This document shows, piece after piece, positions 24,558 through 32,949 of a stretch of 64,000 nucleotides of DNA. Position 1 is the stretch's first letter, and the number at the start of each line of letters is the position of its first letter. The notes under the pieces were generated by a model. It had not been told where the DNA came from and ran no database searches. It saw only the letters and a list, made by a program, of their open reading frames with translations. The DNA lies in the NCBI GenBank assembly GCA_947470805.1, contig CANIVU010000003.1, positions 1 through 64,000 on the forward strand, written 5' to 3'. The translations under genes were made by a program, and so were the position numbers. Origin of the DNA: Acidobacteriota bacterium (lineage in GTDB: Bacteria; Acidobacteriota; Terriglobia; Bryobacterales; Bryobacteraceae).

Positions 24558-25008
24558 GGGGTACGGCGGCGAAGGTGGCGAGCTGGCGGGCGATGCGGGC
24601 GGCGCGGGGACAGGCGGCGGCGTCGAAACGGCGCAGGCCGGCGTCGGTGTCGACAGTGCAGAGACGGGCGCGGAGAGAGGGGTCCCAGGAGACGGCGCGG
24701 ACGGTGGCGAGTGGGAACTCCAGTTCCATACCCGAAGGAGTTCGGAGGTAGAAGGAATCCGCGGTGAGGCGGACGAGGTTACGCCCGTAGCATTGTGCCT
24801 GTTTGGCAACCGTGTAGATGCCGAACAGCCAGGAGAATCCGGCGAGGGAGAAGCCGATGACGCCGAGGGACTTTTCACTCCACGGTTCGGGCCCGCCGGC
24901 GCGGCCGAGGGCGGCGGCAAGGAGAAGCAATCCCAGGAGCAGGAAGGCGAGCGCGAAGCACCAGTAGAGAGCCGCGAGCCAGACGCGACGATAAACGATC
25001 GGCGGCAT
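24511..25008 (-). CDS. Hypothetical membrane protein with PH-like C-terminal region
   Basis: A 165-residue protein with two N-terminal membrane helices (about 10-32 and 45-65), then a soluble part in which L-V-R-L-T-A-D-S-F-Y-L-R-T and F-P-L-A-T-V-R-A-V-S-W recall PH-like/YcxB-type folds. No function is assigned. The Pro-rich C-terminus overlaps the converging gene by 47 bp, so the exact 3' boundary is less secure. A hairpin at 25044-25077 separates it from the relA operon. Confidence 0.6.
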   Translation of the reverse strand: MPPIVYRRVWLAALYWCFALAFLLLGLLLLAAALGRAGGPEPWSEKSLGVIGFSLAGFSWLFGIYTVAKQAQCYGRNLVRLTADSFYLRTPSGMELEFPLATVRAVSWDPSLRARLCTVDTDAGLRRFDAAACPRAARIARQLATFAAVPLTHASGARKYTPPPP

Positions 25009-25043
25009 GGGTGGTGACGATCAGCATACCGCATGAAGGCAAC

Positions 25044-25077
25044 AATGCCCCGCGTGGCCGGAGCCGCGCGGGGCATT
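25044..25077 (-). terminator. Strong hairpin between the relA operon and the membrane-protein gene
   Basis: AATGCCCCGCG (25044-25054) and CGCGGGGCATT (25067-25077) form an 11-bp stem. There is no long T run, so termination is uncertain. It may end transcripts of the DUF971/relA operon before the next minus-strand gene. Confidence 0.5.
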
Positions 25078-25122
25078 TATGGGTCCCACCTTAGCGAGAG
25101 TTAGAACCCAAGATCGAAAGGG

Positions 25123-25159
25123 GAAAATTGTAGCGATTGTTACCGCTTTGACAATTTTC
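25123..25159 (-). other. Nested stem-loop downstream of the DUF971 gene
   Basis: GAAAATTGT (25123-25131) pairs with ACAATTTTC (25151-25159), and inside it AGCG (25132-25135) can pair with CGCT (25144-25147). It lies about 50 bp after the DUF971 stop and could be a terminator or 3'-end stabiliser. Confidence 0.5.
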
Positions 25160-25209
25160 AAGGGTAGAGGAGGGCGGTGTCAATGCGCGGAGCCGACAAT
25201 TCACTTTTG

Positions 25210-25551
25210 TTAGGAAGACGCGCCTTGCGAAAGGTTGCGGAGGTGATTGTAGCTGTAGATGCCGGCGTTGTGGCCATCGTTCCAGAAGATGCGGATGGCA
25301 TAGTTGCCAACGGCTTCGACGGACTCCATTTTCAATTTGGCCTGGAAGACGCGGAGCGGATTCGTATCCGGCTCCCACTTCTGCGGCGGGGTACCGTGGG
25401 CGCCGGTGCAGGTGGCGCAGGGGCATTCGCGGCGCAGAAGTTCGAGGGGGAGCGAAGAGTGGGTGCCATCGACCCAATCGACTTCGATCCCTTTCGACTT
25501 GCTGATAGCGATGTGTTCCGGTTCGGCTTGCGGTTGGTTATCGGTGCTCAT
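25210..25551 (-). CDS. DUF971 / gamma-butyrobetaine hydroxylase N-terminal-like protein
   Basis: A 113-residue protein of the DUF971 (GBBH-like N-terminal) family, which is a small zinc-binding domain. Cysteines occur in R-R-E-C-P-C-A-T-C-T, and the conserved W-x-D-G and I-x-W-x-D-G-H patterns are present (V-D-W-V-D-G-T-H and R-I-F-W-N-D-G-H). It lies 5 bp after relA/spoT and is probably cotranscribed with it. Its role is unknown; members are sometimes linked to Fe-S or Mrp proteins. Confidence 0.8.
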   Translation of the reverse strand: MSTDNQPQAEPEHIAISKSKGIEVDWVDGTHSSLPLELLRRECPCATCTGAHGTPPQKWEPDTNPLRVFQAKLKMESVEAVGNYAIRIFWNDGHNAGIYSYNHLRNLSQGASS

Positions 25552-25556
25552 TCGGG

Positions 25557-27803
25557 TTAGTTCACGCGTTCGACGTCGCGGATGCCGCTGATGCGGCGGA
25601 TGGCGGCGACGACGCGTTCGAGTTGTTTCTTATCCTTGACGTCGAGCAGCATGGTGATGATGGCGCTGCCATCGGCGCGCTGCTCGTCGGGTTGGGCTTC
25701 GAGAGCCTTGATATTCGAGCCTTCGTGGAAGACGACGCTGGTGAGGTGGCTCAAGATGCCGGGGCGGTCGTCGGCGTAGGCGGTGAGGCGGACGGCAAAA
25801 GTATCGTCGGTGGTGCGAACCCATTCGACGACTATCTTGCGTTCCACTTCGTACATCAGGTTTTGGACGTTGGTGCAGTTGACGGCGTGGACGGCGACGC
25901 CCTTGCCGCGTGTGATGTAGCCGACGATCTGCTCGCCGCGAATCGGGTTGCAGCACTTGGCGCGGTAGACCATGACATCGTCGATGCCCTTCACCTTGAT
26001 GACGAGATCTTTATTGTCGTCATCGCGGATGACGGTGGGCGCGGGTTCGGCGGGTGCGCTGGCGCGGTCGTAGGCCTCCACCTGTTCGGGCGCGAGTTTG
26101 ATGAGCACCTGACGGGCGGAGAACTTGCCGTAGCCGAGCGCGGCATGGAGGTCTTCCATCTTCGGGAACCCGTATTCATTGGCTACCGAGAGCACCTGTT
26201 CGCGCGTTACCTTCTTCCACTGCACGCCGAGGCGGCGGGCCTCTTTTTCCAGGTATTTTTCGCCGATTTCGACGGCCTTGGCGCGTTCGGTGGTGTTGAT
26301 GACCGCCTTGATTTTGTTGCGCGCTTTGGAGGTCTTGGCGATGGAGAGCCAGTCCTTGGAAGGCAGATGGCCGGACTGGGTGAGGATGTCGACGACGTCG
26401 CCGTTTTTGAGCGTGTACTTCAGCGGGACGATACGGCCGTTGACCTTGGCGCCGACGCAGAGGTTGCCGACTTCGGTGTGGATGGCGTAGGCGAAATCGA
26501 TGGGCGTGGCTTCGCGCGGGAGGACGATCACCTTGCCTTTGGGCGTGAAGGTGTAGACTTCCTCGGGGTACAGGTCGACTTTGAGGGTCGACATGAACTC
26601 GCCGGGGTCGTGCATTTCGCGCTGCCATTCGACGAGTTGGCGGAGCCAGGCGATCTGCTGCTCGTCGGCCATGGCGTGCTTATGGCCTTCCTTGTACTTC
26701 CAATGGGCTGCGATGCCGTCCTCGGCGATGCGATGCATCTCCTCGGTCCGGATCTGCACTTCGAAGGGCTGGCCGCCGGGGCCGATGACGGAGGTATGGA
26801 GCGACTGGTAGAGATTGGGCCGGGGGATGGCGATGAAGTCCTTGATGCGGCCAGGAATGGGGTGCCAATCGCCGTGGAGCGTGCCGAGAGCGGCGTAGCA
26901 GTTCTTCACCGAGTCCGTGATGATGCGAACGGCGAGGAGGTCGTAGACCTGATCGATGGAGATCTTCTGGCGCTTCAGCTTTTGCCAGATGGAGTAAGGC
27001 CGTTTGAGGCGCGCTTCGATGCGGGCGGGGATATCTTCGCGGCGCAGCTTCACTTCGACGGCGGAGCGGATTTCGTCGAGGAGCCCCTGATTGGCCTTGC
27101 GCTTGGACTCAATGGCGTCGAGGATCTCACCGAAGGCCTGCGGGTCGGTGTATTGGAAGCCGAGGTCTTCGAGCTCCGCACGCACCTTACCCATACCGAG
27201 GCGATGCGCGATGGGAGCGTAGATTTCGAGGGTTTCCTGGGCGATGCGTTCCTGGCGATCGCGTGGGAGCGCCCCAAGGGTGCGCATGTTGTGGAGCCGG
27301 TCGGCCAGTTTGACGAGGACGACGCGGATGTCCTTGACCATGGCGAGGAGCATCTTGCGGACGCTTTCGGCCTGGCGCTCCTCGCGCGAGTAGAACTTCA
27401 ATTTGGCGAGCTTGGTGACACCGTCGACACAGGCGGCAACGTCATCGCCGAACTGCTTGCGAACTTCCTCGATGGTCACACCGGTGTCTTCGACCACATC
27501 GTGCAGGATGCCGGTGACGAGGCAAGTGCGGTCCGTCGTCATGTCGGCGAGGATGTGGGCGACTTCGAGGGGGTGGACGAGGTAGGGTTCGCCGGACTGC
27601 CGTTTCTGGCCGGCGTGCATGCGGAGAGCGAGTTGGTAGGCAGCGGTGAGGGGGGAAGAATCTTCCCCGGGGTGAGTGCGTTCGAACTTGTCGAGGAGGG
27701 CTTGGAAGAGCTGATCGAGAACGGGTTCCACCGGGGCAGAGGGGATCGTGCCGCTAGTGGACGGATTTTTCGAAAGATCAGACAACTTGGCCGGCTGGCT
27801 CAC
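25557..27803 (-). CDS. relA: Bifunctional (p)ppGpp synthetase/hydrolase (RelA/SpoT, Rsh)
   Basis: A 748-residue long RSH protein. The order is: HD hydrolase with H-D-V-V-E-D (near residue 100), synthetase domain with R-I-K-D-F-I-A-I-P-R-P-N-L-Y-Q-S-L-H, TGS domain (V-Y-T-F-T-P-K-G-K-V), a central helical/zinc-finger region and a C-terminal ACT domain ending in I-R-D-V-E-R. Both domains look intact, so it should make and degrade the alarmone in response to starvation. The start is GTG at 27803, with AGGGG about 9 bp upstream. A 12-bp perfect inverted repeat brackets the start region. Confidence 0.93.
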   Translation of the reverse strand: MSQPAKLSDLSKNPSTSGTIPSAPVEPVLDQLFQALLDKFERTHPGEDSSPLTAAYQLALRMHAGQKRQSGEPYLVHPLEVAHILADMTTDRTCLVTGILHDVVEDTGVTIEEVRKQFGDDVAACVDGVTKLAKLKFYSREERQAESVRKMLLAMVKDIRVVLVKLADRLHNMRTLGALPRDRQERIAQETLEIYAPIAHRLGMGKVRAELEDLGFQYTDPQAFGEILDAIESKRKANQGLLDEIRSAVEVKLRREDIPARIEARLKRPYSIWQKLKRQKISIDQVYDLLAVRIITDSVKNCYAALGTLHGDWHPIPGRIKDFIAIPRPNLYQSLHTSVIGPGGQPFEVQIRTEEMHRIAEDGIAAHWKYKEGHKHAMADEQQIAWLRQLVEWQREMHDPGEFMSTLKVDLYPEEVYTFTPKGKVIVLPREATPIDFAYAIHTEVGNLCVGAKVNGRIVPLKYTLKNGDVVDILTQSGHLPSKDWLSIAKTSKARNKIKAVINTTERAKAVEIGEKYLEKEARRLGVQWKKVTREQVLSVANEYGFPKMEDLHAALGYGKFSARQVLIKLAPEQVEAYDRASAPAEPAPTVIRDDDNKDLVIKVKGIDDVMVYRAKCCNPIRGEQIVGYITRGKGVAVHAVNCTNVQNLMYEVERKIVVEWVRTTDDTFAVRLTAYADDRPGILSHLTSVVFHEGSNIKALEAQPDEQRADGSAIITMLLDVKDKKQLERVVAAIRRISGIRDVERVN

Positions 27804-27854
27804 CGTATGCGACCCCTATTCTTACAGGGTACACACAACGGGAGCCAGCCGGCC
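27789..27854 (-). promoter_or_regulatory. Long-range hairpin enclosing the relA start codon region
   Basis: GGCCGGCTGGCT (27789-27800) and AGCCAGCCGGCC (27843-27854) are perfect 12-bp inverted repeats, 42 bases apart. In the relA mRNA (minus strand), codons 2-5 form one arm, the other arm lies in the leader, and the GTG start plus AGGGG Shine-Dalgarno lie in the loop. This could control translation. Function is inferred. Confidence 0.6.
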
Positions 27855-27880
27855 ATGAAAACAAGAGACAGAAGCGAAGA

Positions 27881-28702
27881 TTACTTTGCGTCGGCCTTGA
27901 TGCCCTGCGAAGCCTTCTTTTCGGCCTCTTCCGCTTTGCGCTTCTTGGCGTCCAGCGTCTTCTGCACGAAGTCATCGGCGATGGCGATTTCCTTCTTGTA
28001 GTCGTCGGTGGAGTCGGACAGGTCGGCGAGTTCGCGGTGCATCAGGTTGAGGTAGGCGAGAGCGTCGTCATAGTTGGCGTCGACAGCGACGGCCTTCTGC
28101 AGAGCGACGATGCCATCCTGGACGAGCTGGTAGTTCTTGGCTTTGACTTCCTCACGCACCTTTTTGTCCTTGAGCGGACCCGGATCTTCGGGCTTCATGC
28201 TCAGCTTGGCGCGGGCTTCACCACGAACCGGGTAGGCCTTGCCCCAGGCGATAACGCCGAGGGTGTAGAGGGCTTCCTTATTCTGCGGATCGACCTTCAA
28301 GAGGCGCTCGTTCCATTCCTTGGCGATATCGAACTTCTTCTGGTTGTAGTAGATGGAGCCGATGGAGGCGATGGCGAGCTTGTCGTTGGGATCTTTTTCA
28401 AGAACGGCTTTGAAGTTGTCTTCGGCCGCCTTGGCGTACTTGTTGTTTTCTTCCGAATCGGCGCCGGGGATCCACTGGCTCATGTAGGCGGTCGCCAGAT
28501 AGAGACGAGCGGTAGTGAAGTCGGGGTCGAGTTCGATAGCCGTCTGGAAGTATTTGACGGCTTCGGCGTATTTAGCGCCCTTATACTCACGAACGCCCTT
28601 GTTGAGGTTGTCGCGGGAGCGAAGGCGGTTACAGCCGGCCGTGGAGAGAATCAGGACCAGAGCAGCAAGTGCGGTTGTGGCGCGTTGGATGTTGAGTTTC
28701 AC
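27881..28702 (-). CDS. TPR lipoprotein
   Basis: A 273-residue protein with a lipoprotein signal: the lipobox S-T-A-G-C places the lipidated Cys at residue 24. The mature part is tetratricopeptide repeats (e.g. K-Y-A-E-A-V-K-Y-F-Q-T-A-I-E-L-D-P and L-L-K-V-D-P-Q-N-K-E-A-L-Y), ending in a Lys/Glu-rich helix that may be coiled coil. TPRs mediate protein-protein contacts. Its position just after the exbD genes suggests a periplasmic scaffold for the ExbBD/TonB complex, which is inference. Confidence 0.8.
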   Translation of the reverse strand: MKLNIQRATTALAALVLILSTAGCNRLRSRDNLNKGVREYKGAKYAEAVKYFQTAIELDPDFTTARLYLATAYMSQWIPGADSEENNKYAKAAEDNFKAVLEKDPNDKLAIASIGSIYYNQKKFDIAKEWNERLLKVDPQNKEALYTLGVIAWGKAYPVRGEARAKLSMKPEDPGPLKDKKVREEVKAKNYQLVQDGIVALQKAVAVDANYDDALAYLNLMHRELADLSDSTDDYKKEIAIADDFVQKTLDAKKRKAEEAEKKASQGIKADAK

Positions 28703-28735
28703 GCGAAATCTCCTTCGATTACAGACTGGTCCGGA

Positions 28736-29164
28736 TTACTGACCGGCTTCGATCTTGGGCGTCATGAGCCCGACTTTGTCAATGCCGGCGCCTTTTGCGG
28801 CGTCGATCGCCTTAGCTACCGTCATAAACTCGAGGTCGGGATCGCCTTTGACGAAGACGACGCGTTCGGCGCGGGTTTTGAAAACTTCCATAAGGCGTGG
28901 GCCAAGCCGTTCTTCCGTGACCGGTTCAGTGTTGATCATCATCGACTTGTCTTTTGCGATGATAATCACCACGGTGCGGTCCTGGTTGGGCGGCGGCGGC
29001 GGCGCGTTCGGCGGAGGCGGCTGCGGAACGAGCGCGTCAAGGCCCTTTGGCGTGAGCGGCGTGATAACCATGAAGATGATCAGCAGCACGAGCAACACGT
29101 CAATCAGCGGCGTCACGTTAATACTGGCGGCGGGTCCACCCCCACTGCCCATTGCCATTGCCAT
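28736..29164 (-). CDS. exbD: ExbD/TolR-family biopolymer transport protein (second copy)
   Basis: A 142-residue ExbD. The N-terminal helix contains I-N-V-T-P-L-I-D-V-L-L-V-L-L-I-I-F, with the conserved proton-path Asp. A Pro-rich linker (P-Q-P-P-P-P-N-A-P-P) is unusual and may lengthen the periplasmic reach. It is 48 bp after the first exbD. Paralogous ExbDs in one operon often form hetero-oligomers. Confidence 0.88.
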   Translation of the reverse strand: MAMAMGSGGGPAASINVTPLIDVLLVLLIIFMVITPLTPKGLDALVPQPPPPNAPPPPPNQDRTVVIIIAKDKSMMINTEPVTEERLGPRLMEVFKTRAERVVFVKGDPDLEFMTVAKAIDAAKGAGIDKVGLMTPKIEAGQ

Positions 29165-29212
29165 AATAGTGCTCCTTGAGAAATGATGTCGTAGGAAAAA
29201 GCCGTTTGCCTG

Positions 29213-29686
29213 TTAGATACCGGCGGGAGGCGCGGCAGCGCCTTCGGCGCCACCTTCTTTGATCTGTTCCGTGAGCAAACCGAGCTGGTCCACACCGAAA
29301 CCGCGAAGGTTATCGATGACTTCCACGACGCGCTCGTAGCGGGCGCGGGAATCATTCTTGAGGTAGACCGTCTTGTCGAGTTTGGCGGTGAGGCGATCTT
29401 TCACCTTAACGCCCAGATCGTTCAGGTTCGCGAACTGATCGGAGCCGAGGTAGACCTTTCCATCTTTGGTGACGGAGACGAGAATGGCATCATCCTTGTC
29501 GGCGGCCTGCATGGCGATCGGGTTCTTGGTTTTCACGAGTTCGACGCTGATGCCCTTGGAGAGCATGGGCGTAATAACCATGAAGATGATGAGCATGACG
29601 AGCATAACGTCCACCATTGGGGTGACGTTGATTTCGTTCATGGGGCCAGTCGACTTAGCTACTTTTCTTTTATGGTAGGAAGACAT
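29213..29686 (-). CDS. exbD: ExbD/TolR-family biopolymer transport protein (first copy)
   Basis: A 157-residue ExbD with M-N-E-I-N-V-T-P-M-V-D-V-M-L-V-M-L-I-I-F at the membrane anchor and the Asp required for proton use. The periplasmic domain resembles the TolR fold (K-V-Y-L-G-S-D-Q-F). The C-terminus is Ala/Gly/Pro-rich. It follows exbB, and a strong hairpin lies between them. It differs from the second copy in linker and C-terminus, so the two may not be interchangeable. Confidence 0.9.
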   Translation of the reverse strand: MSSYHKRKVAKSTGPMNEINVTPMVDVMLVMLIIFMVITPMLSKGISVELVKTKNPIAMQAADKDDAILVSVTKDGKVYLGSDQFANLNDLGVKVKDRLTAKLDKTVYLKNDSRARYERVVEVIDNLRGFGVDQLGLLTEQIKEGGAEGAAAPPAGI

Positions 29687-29711
29687 ACCTTCTCCTTTTT
29701 TTCCGGGCTTA

Positions 29712-29736
29712 CGGGCGGGGGCACTGCCCCCGCCCG
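29712..29736 (-). other. GC-rich hairpin between exbB and exbD
   Basis: CGGGCGGGGGC (29712-29722) pairs with GCCCCCGCCCG (29726-29736) around a 3-base loop, an 11-bp stem. It has no T tail on the minus strand. It may attenuate or process the exbB-exbD mRNA. Confidence 0.55.
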
Positions 29737-29789
29737 GGCACGGGATTCAACTCGCCAATGGCGGAAGGGGAGAGCGGAACGGAAGAAGC

Positions 29790-30527
29790 TTAGTGCTTCG
29801 CTCCGGTCTTTTGCATCCGCTTGATGAAATAGTCAACCAGCTCCGAAGAGGAGTTGCCCATTTCGACGGTGAACGATTCCATACGGCCGTTGAAGTAGTT
29901 AAACATCATGACGGCCGGGATGGCGACGAACAGACCGATAGCGGTGGTAACCAGCGCTTCCGAAATACCGCCGGCGACGGCGCCGAGACCGGTAGACTTT
30001 TCCGAAGCGATGCCTTTGAACGCGTTGATGATGCCGACGACGGTACCGAACAGACCGACGAACGGACCGGTGGAACCGATGGTGGCCAGCGAGCTGATAC
30101 CACGCTTCAGTTCGGCGGAGACGATCGCCTCGGCGCGTTCGAGAGCACGGCGGGAAGCATCAATGGTTTCGCCCGAGAGTTCGGTGGAAACGCCGTGGGA
30201 CTGGAATTCCTGGAGACCGGCCACAACGACCTTGGCCAAGTGGGACTTCTTGTAGCGGTCGGCGATCTTGATGGCTTCATCAAGCTTGCCTTCCCGGAGA
30301 GCGCCGGCAACGGCAGGCGCAAATTTGCGCGATTCGGTGCGTGCGGCGTTAAAAGCAATCAGACGATCAATCATGACGCCAATCGACCATGCGGACATGA
30401 TAAAGAGGACGATGACGACGAGTTTGGCCAGCCAGCCCATCTGGGCCCACATGTCAGCGGGGTCGAAAGAGACTGGACCGCCACTTAACATCAGGTTGAG
30501 CGCCCAGACCTGCATTTGAAGAACCAT
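29790..30527 (-). CDS. exbB: ExbB/TolQ/MotA-family proton-channel protein
   Basis: A 245-residue ExbB/TolQ with one N-terminal helix near residue 30-50 and two more helices after about 135. The T-I-G-S-T-G-P-F-V-G-L-F-G-T-V-V-G-I motif is the family signature, and G-I-S-E-A-L-V-T-T-A-I-G-L-F-V-A-I-P lies in the third helix. With ExbD it forms the proton-driven motor for TonB. The tonB gene is upstream and two exbD genes follow. Confidence 0.92.
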   Translation of the reverse strand: MVLQMQVWALNLMLSGGPVSFDPADMWAQMGWLAKLVVIVLFIMSAWSIGVMIDRLIAFNAARTESRKFAPAVAGALREGKLDEAIKIADRYKKSHLAKVVVAGLQEFQSHGVSTELSGETIDASRRALERAEAIVSAELKRGISSLATIGSTGPFVGLFGTVVGIINAFKGIASEKSTGLGAVAGGISEALVTTAIGLFVAIPAVMMFNYFNGRMESFTVEMGNSSSELVDYFIKRMQKTGAKH

Positions 30528-30607
30528 GATTTTCTCCTGCGAGTTGAATTGAATCAGTAAGCCGGAAGACCGGCGAGTTGTACGGACCCCTTGCGGGTGA
30601 CCGTGGT

Positions 30608-30668
30608 GGCCGTCTGGTAGTGACGGCCGGGTTGGGCGCTTTCAGGCGTTTTGCAGCGCCTGAAAGCG
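30608..30668 (-). other. Two adjacent hairpins between tonB and exbB
   Basis: First, GGCCGTC (30608-30614) with GACGGCC (30622-30628). Second, CGCTTTCAGGCG (30637-30648) with CGCCTGAAAGCG (30657-30668), a 12-bp perfect stem with an 8-base loop. Neither is followed by a T run on the minus strand, so partial termination or mRNA stabilisation is more likely than a full stop. Confidence 0.6.
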
Positions 30669-30747
30669 TGAGCTGCTTTGACCGCCGATGAGGCGGCTGA
30701 CCCCGGCCCGGTGGCGCCGGAATCGAAACTGGAAAACCGAAGTCTGC

Positions 30748-31518
30748 TTAATTGCTCAACGTGAAGTTCACGTCGATCTGCGTTTGCACTTCGACCGCTT
30801 CGCCATTGAGCTGGGTGGGTTTATAAATCCACTGGCGAACAGCCTCGGTAGCTGAGGGGATCAACAGCGGGTGACCGCTGACCACCTGCAAATTCTGGAT
30901 AGTGCCGTCCTTGGCGATAACCGCGTTGAAGCGGACCGTGCCTTGGATACGGGCTTGCTTGGCGAGCGGCGGATACGTGGGCCGCACCATCTTGGCAATG
31001 TTGGCCGCCTGCACGTTCCCGCCGACGCGAATGCGGCTCGGGGTTACGGGCTTGGGCTTTTCAGCCGGGGGAGGAGGAGGAGGGGGCGGAGCAGCCGTCG
31101 GGACGGACCCGATGATGCCACCGATCACACCACCGCCGACGCCGCCGGGGACGCCGCCAGGGACGCCGCCAACCACACCAGCCACGCCAGACATCGGAGG
31201 AGGAAGTTCCTCTTCCTTAATCATGGCGATATCTTTCGGAATCGTTTTGGGTGCCACCAAGCGGCCCGCGTCAAACTGCCGGGGAATGACCTTTACCACT
31301 TTGACAGGGGCGGCAGCCGGCGGGGGCGGAGGAGGAGGCGGAGGCGGAGGCGGCGCGACCAACATCGAGGCCAACTGCGTCGGCTGCAGGCCCTCGAAGA
31401 AGATCATAGGAAGAATGACGCCAACCGCGATGAGACCGGATTGGATCAGGAATGAAATCAAGACCGTAGCCGGCTTGTTTGTTTTGCCTGTTCCATCCAC
31501 AAAAGTTTGTTCGAACAT
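30748..31518 (-). CDS. tonB: TonB-family energy transducer
   Basis: A 256-residue TonB with one N-terminal membrane helix (about 18-40), a Pro-rich linker (runs of proline near residue 55-70 and 150-160), a Gly/Val-rich segment and a C-terminal domain (from about 168). The C-terminus has Y-P-P-L-A-K-Q-A-R-I-Q-G-T-V-R and W-I-Y-K-P-T-Q-L-N-G. It sits at the head of tonB-exbB-exbD-exbD and is likely the main TonB for the three receptors in this window. Confidence 0.9.
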   Translation of the reverse strand: MFEQTFVDGTGKTNKPATVLISFLIQSGLIAVGVILPMIFFEGLQPTQLASMLVAPPPPPPPPPPPPAAAPVKVVKVIPRQFDAGRLVAPKTIPKDIAMIKEEELPPPMSGVAGVVGGVPGGVPGGVGGGVIGGIIGSVPTAAPPPPPPPPAEKPKPVTPSRIRVGGNVQAANIAKMVRPTYPPLAKQARIQGTVRFNAVIAKDGTIQNLQVVSGHPLLIPSATEAVRQWIYKPTQLNGEAVEVQTQIDVNFTLSN

Positions 31519-31564
31519 TTCCGCATTCCTTTCAACCGGAAGTAGCTCCGGCGCAAAATTGTGG

Positions 31565-31580
31565 GGCGGGCGAGCCCGCC
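31565..31580 (-). other. Short GC-rich hairpin between secF and tonB
   Basis: GGCGGGC (31565-31571) pairs with GCCCGCC (31574-31580), closing to a 4-base loop. There is no T run. It is one of several hairpins placed between genes in this block. Confidence 0.45.
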
Positions 31581-31594
31581 AGGACTACTGCTAA

Positions 31595-32794
31595 CTACTT
31601 GACCGATTTTGCTTTGGCGGCAACCACCGGAGTGCCACCCGCGGTTGGCGGGGTGTTCGTCCGGCGGCTTTCCATCCAATCCCGCCACCAGATGAGGATT
31701 GGGCTGGCAATGAAGATCGAAGAGTAGGTACCGACGATGATCCCGACCACCAGGGCGAAGGAGAATCCGTTGAGAACGGCGCCTCCGAACAACCACAAGG
31801 CAGCGGCGGTGATAAACGTCAGACCGGAGGTGAGCAACGTCCGGCTCAGCGTCTGGTTGATGCTGGCGTTGACAACACTGTCAAACTTCTCCTTGCGCAT
31901 CAGCGGGAGGTTTTCCCGGATACGGTCGAAGACGACGATGGTATCGTTCATCGAAAAACCGACAAGGGTGAGCAGTGCGGCGATAACAGTGAGGGAGATT
32001 TCCTTGTCGAAGATCGAGAAAAGGCCGATGGTGATGATGGTGTCGTGGAAGACAGCGATGACCGCCGCCAACCCGTAGATAAACTCAAACCGGAAAGCGA
32101 TGTAGACGAGCATACCGGCCAGAGCCAGCAGCGTGGCGTTGAGCGCCTGCGAGCGAAGTTCCGCGCCGACCTTGGGGCCGACCAGATCGAAACCGCGAAC
32201 CTGATAGGGAGCCACGAACGCTTTTTCCTTCAACACGCTGATGACCTGCGGGCTAACTCCATTGACACCCGAGAGGCTGTCAATGTTCCCGAGAAGGCCC
32301 TTCTTCTGCGTGTCGCGGAAGCCGGTGATGGCCTTGGCCAGATCCTGTACCTGCTGTTCGTTCATGCTGGCGGCAACGGGCCCGCGCAGTTCGTCGGCGA
32401 TCTTCGCCGTGCCTACATTGCTGAGATCGATTTTGCCGGCACTGCCGCCGCCGAAGTTGGAGGCGAGCGTGTCGACCACGAGCTGCCGAGCGGCGTCGAG
32501 CGCCTTTTCATCGCGCAGTTCGGTAGAGATCAGAACGTCATTGGTGGTGGTGTCCCGCTGGACAACGATCTCGCCCGGAATCTTCGCGCTGAGCGCGACC
32601 CGGATCTGATCTTCACTCACCGAGTTCTGGAACCGCACGGTGGTCACCGTACCGCCCTTGAAGTCAATTCCGTAACGGGGACCGCCCTTCATAATCAGGC
32701 TGCCGATACCCGCCGCGGTCAAAACCAGGGAGGCGATGATGAAGGGCCATTTCTTGCCCAGGAAGTCGAAGTTCGTGTTCTTGAAAATTTCCAT
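31595..32794 (-). CDS. secF: Protein translocase subunit SecF
   Basis: A 399-residue SecF with one N-terminal helix, a periplasmic domain with G-I-D-F-K-G-G-T (SecF signature) and five C-terminal helices including V-G-F-S-M-N-D-T-I-V-V-F-D-R-I-R-E-N. It acts with SecD to help complete Sec export using proton motive force. It lies 169 bp downstream of secD; a stem-loop fills part of that gap. A small GC-rich hairpin (31565-31580) follows it. Confidence 0.93.
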   Translation of the reverse strand: MEIFKNTNFDFLGKKWPFIIASLVLTAAGIGSLIMKGGPRYGIDFKGGTVTTVRFQNSVSEDQIRVALSAKIPGEIVVQRDTTTNDVLISTELRDEKALDAARQLVVDTLASNFGGGSAGKIDLSNVGTAKIADELRGPVAASMNEQQVQDLAKAITGFRDTQKKGLLGNIDSLSGVNGVSPQVISVLKEKAFVAPYQVRGFDLVGPKVGAELRSQALNATLLALAGMLVYIAFRFEFIYGLAAVIAVFHDTIITIGLFSIFDKEISLTVIAALLTLVGFSMNDTIVVFDRIRENLPLMRKEKFDSVVNASINQTLSRTLLTSGLTFITAAALWLFGGAVLNGFSFALVVGIIVGTYSSIFIASPILIWWRDWMESRRTNTPPTAGGTPVVAAKAKSVK

Positions 32795-32896
32795 GAAGTA
32801 CAGCTAGCGGTCGCCTTGACGATTGGACACCAAGTTCGAACAACTAGTTCCCGCTTGATCTCAGAAAAAGTATCACAAATTGTTTACTGCACACAA

Positions 32897-32949
32897 ACAC
32901 CGGCAGGTACTGGGCCGGAGGACAAAAGTCCAGTACCGGCGGCCGGTGT
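32897..32949 (-). other. Extended stem-loop in the secD-secF intergenic region
   Basis: Outer stem ACACCGGC (32897-32904)/GCCGGTGT (32942-32949), second stem GGTACTGG (32906-32913)/CCAGTACC (32930-32937) and a competing apical GGAC-AAAA-GTCC (32920-32931). It could reduce secF relative to secD or respond to a signal. No terminator T run follows on the minus strand. Confidence 0.6.

Noticed and set aside
25623-28001. 792-codon plus-strand open frame opposite relA
   Set aside because: RelA/SpoT motifs on the minus strand are unmistakable.
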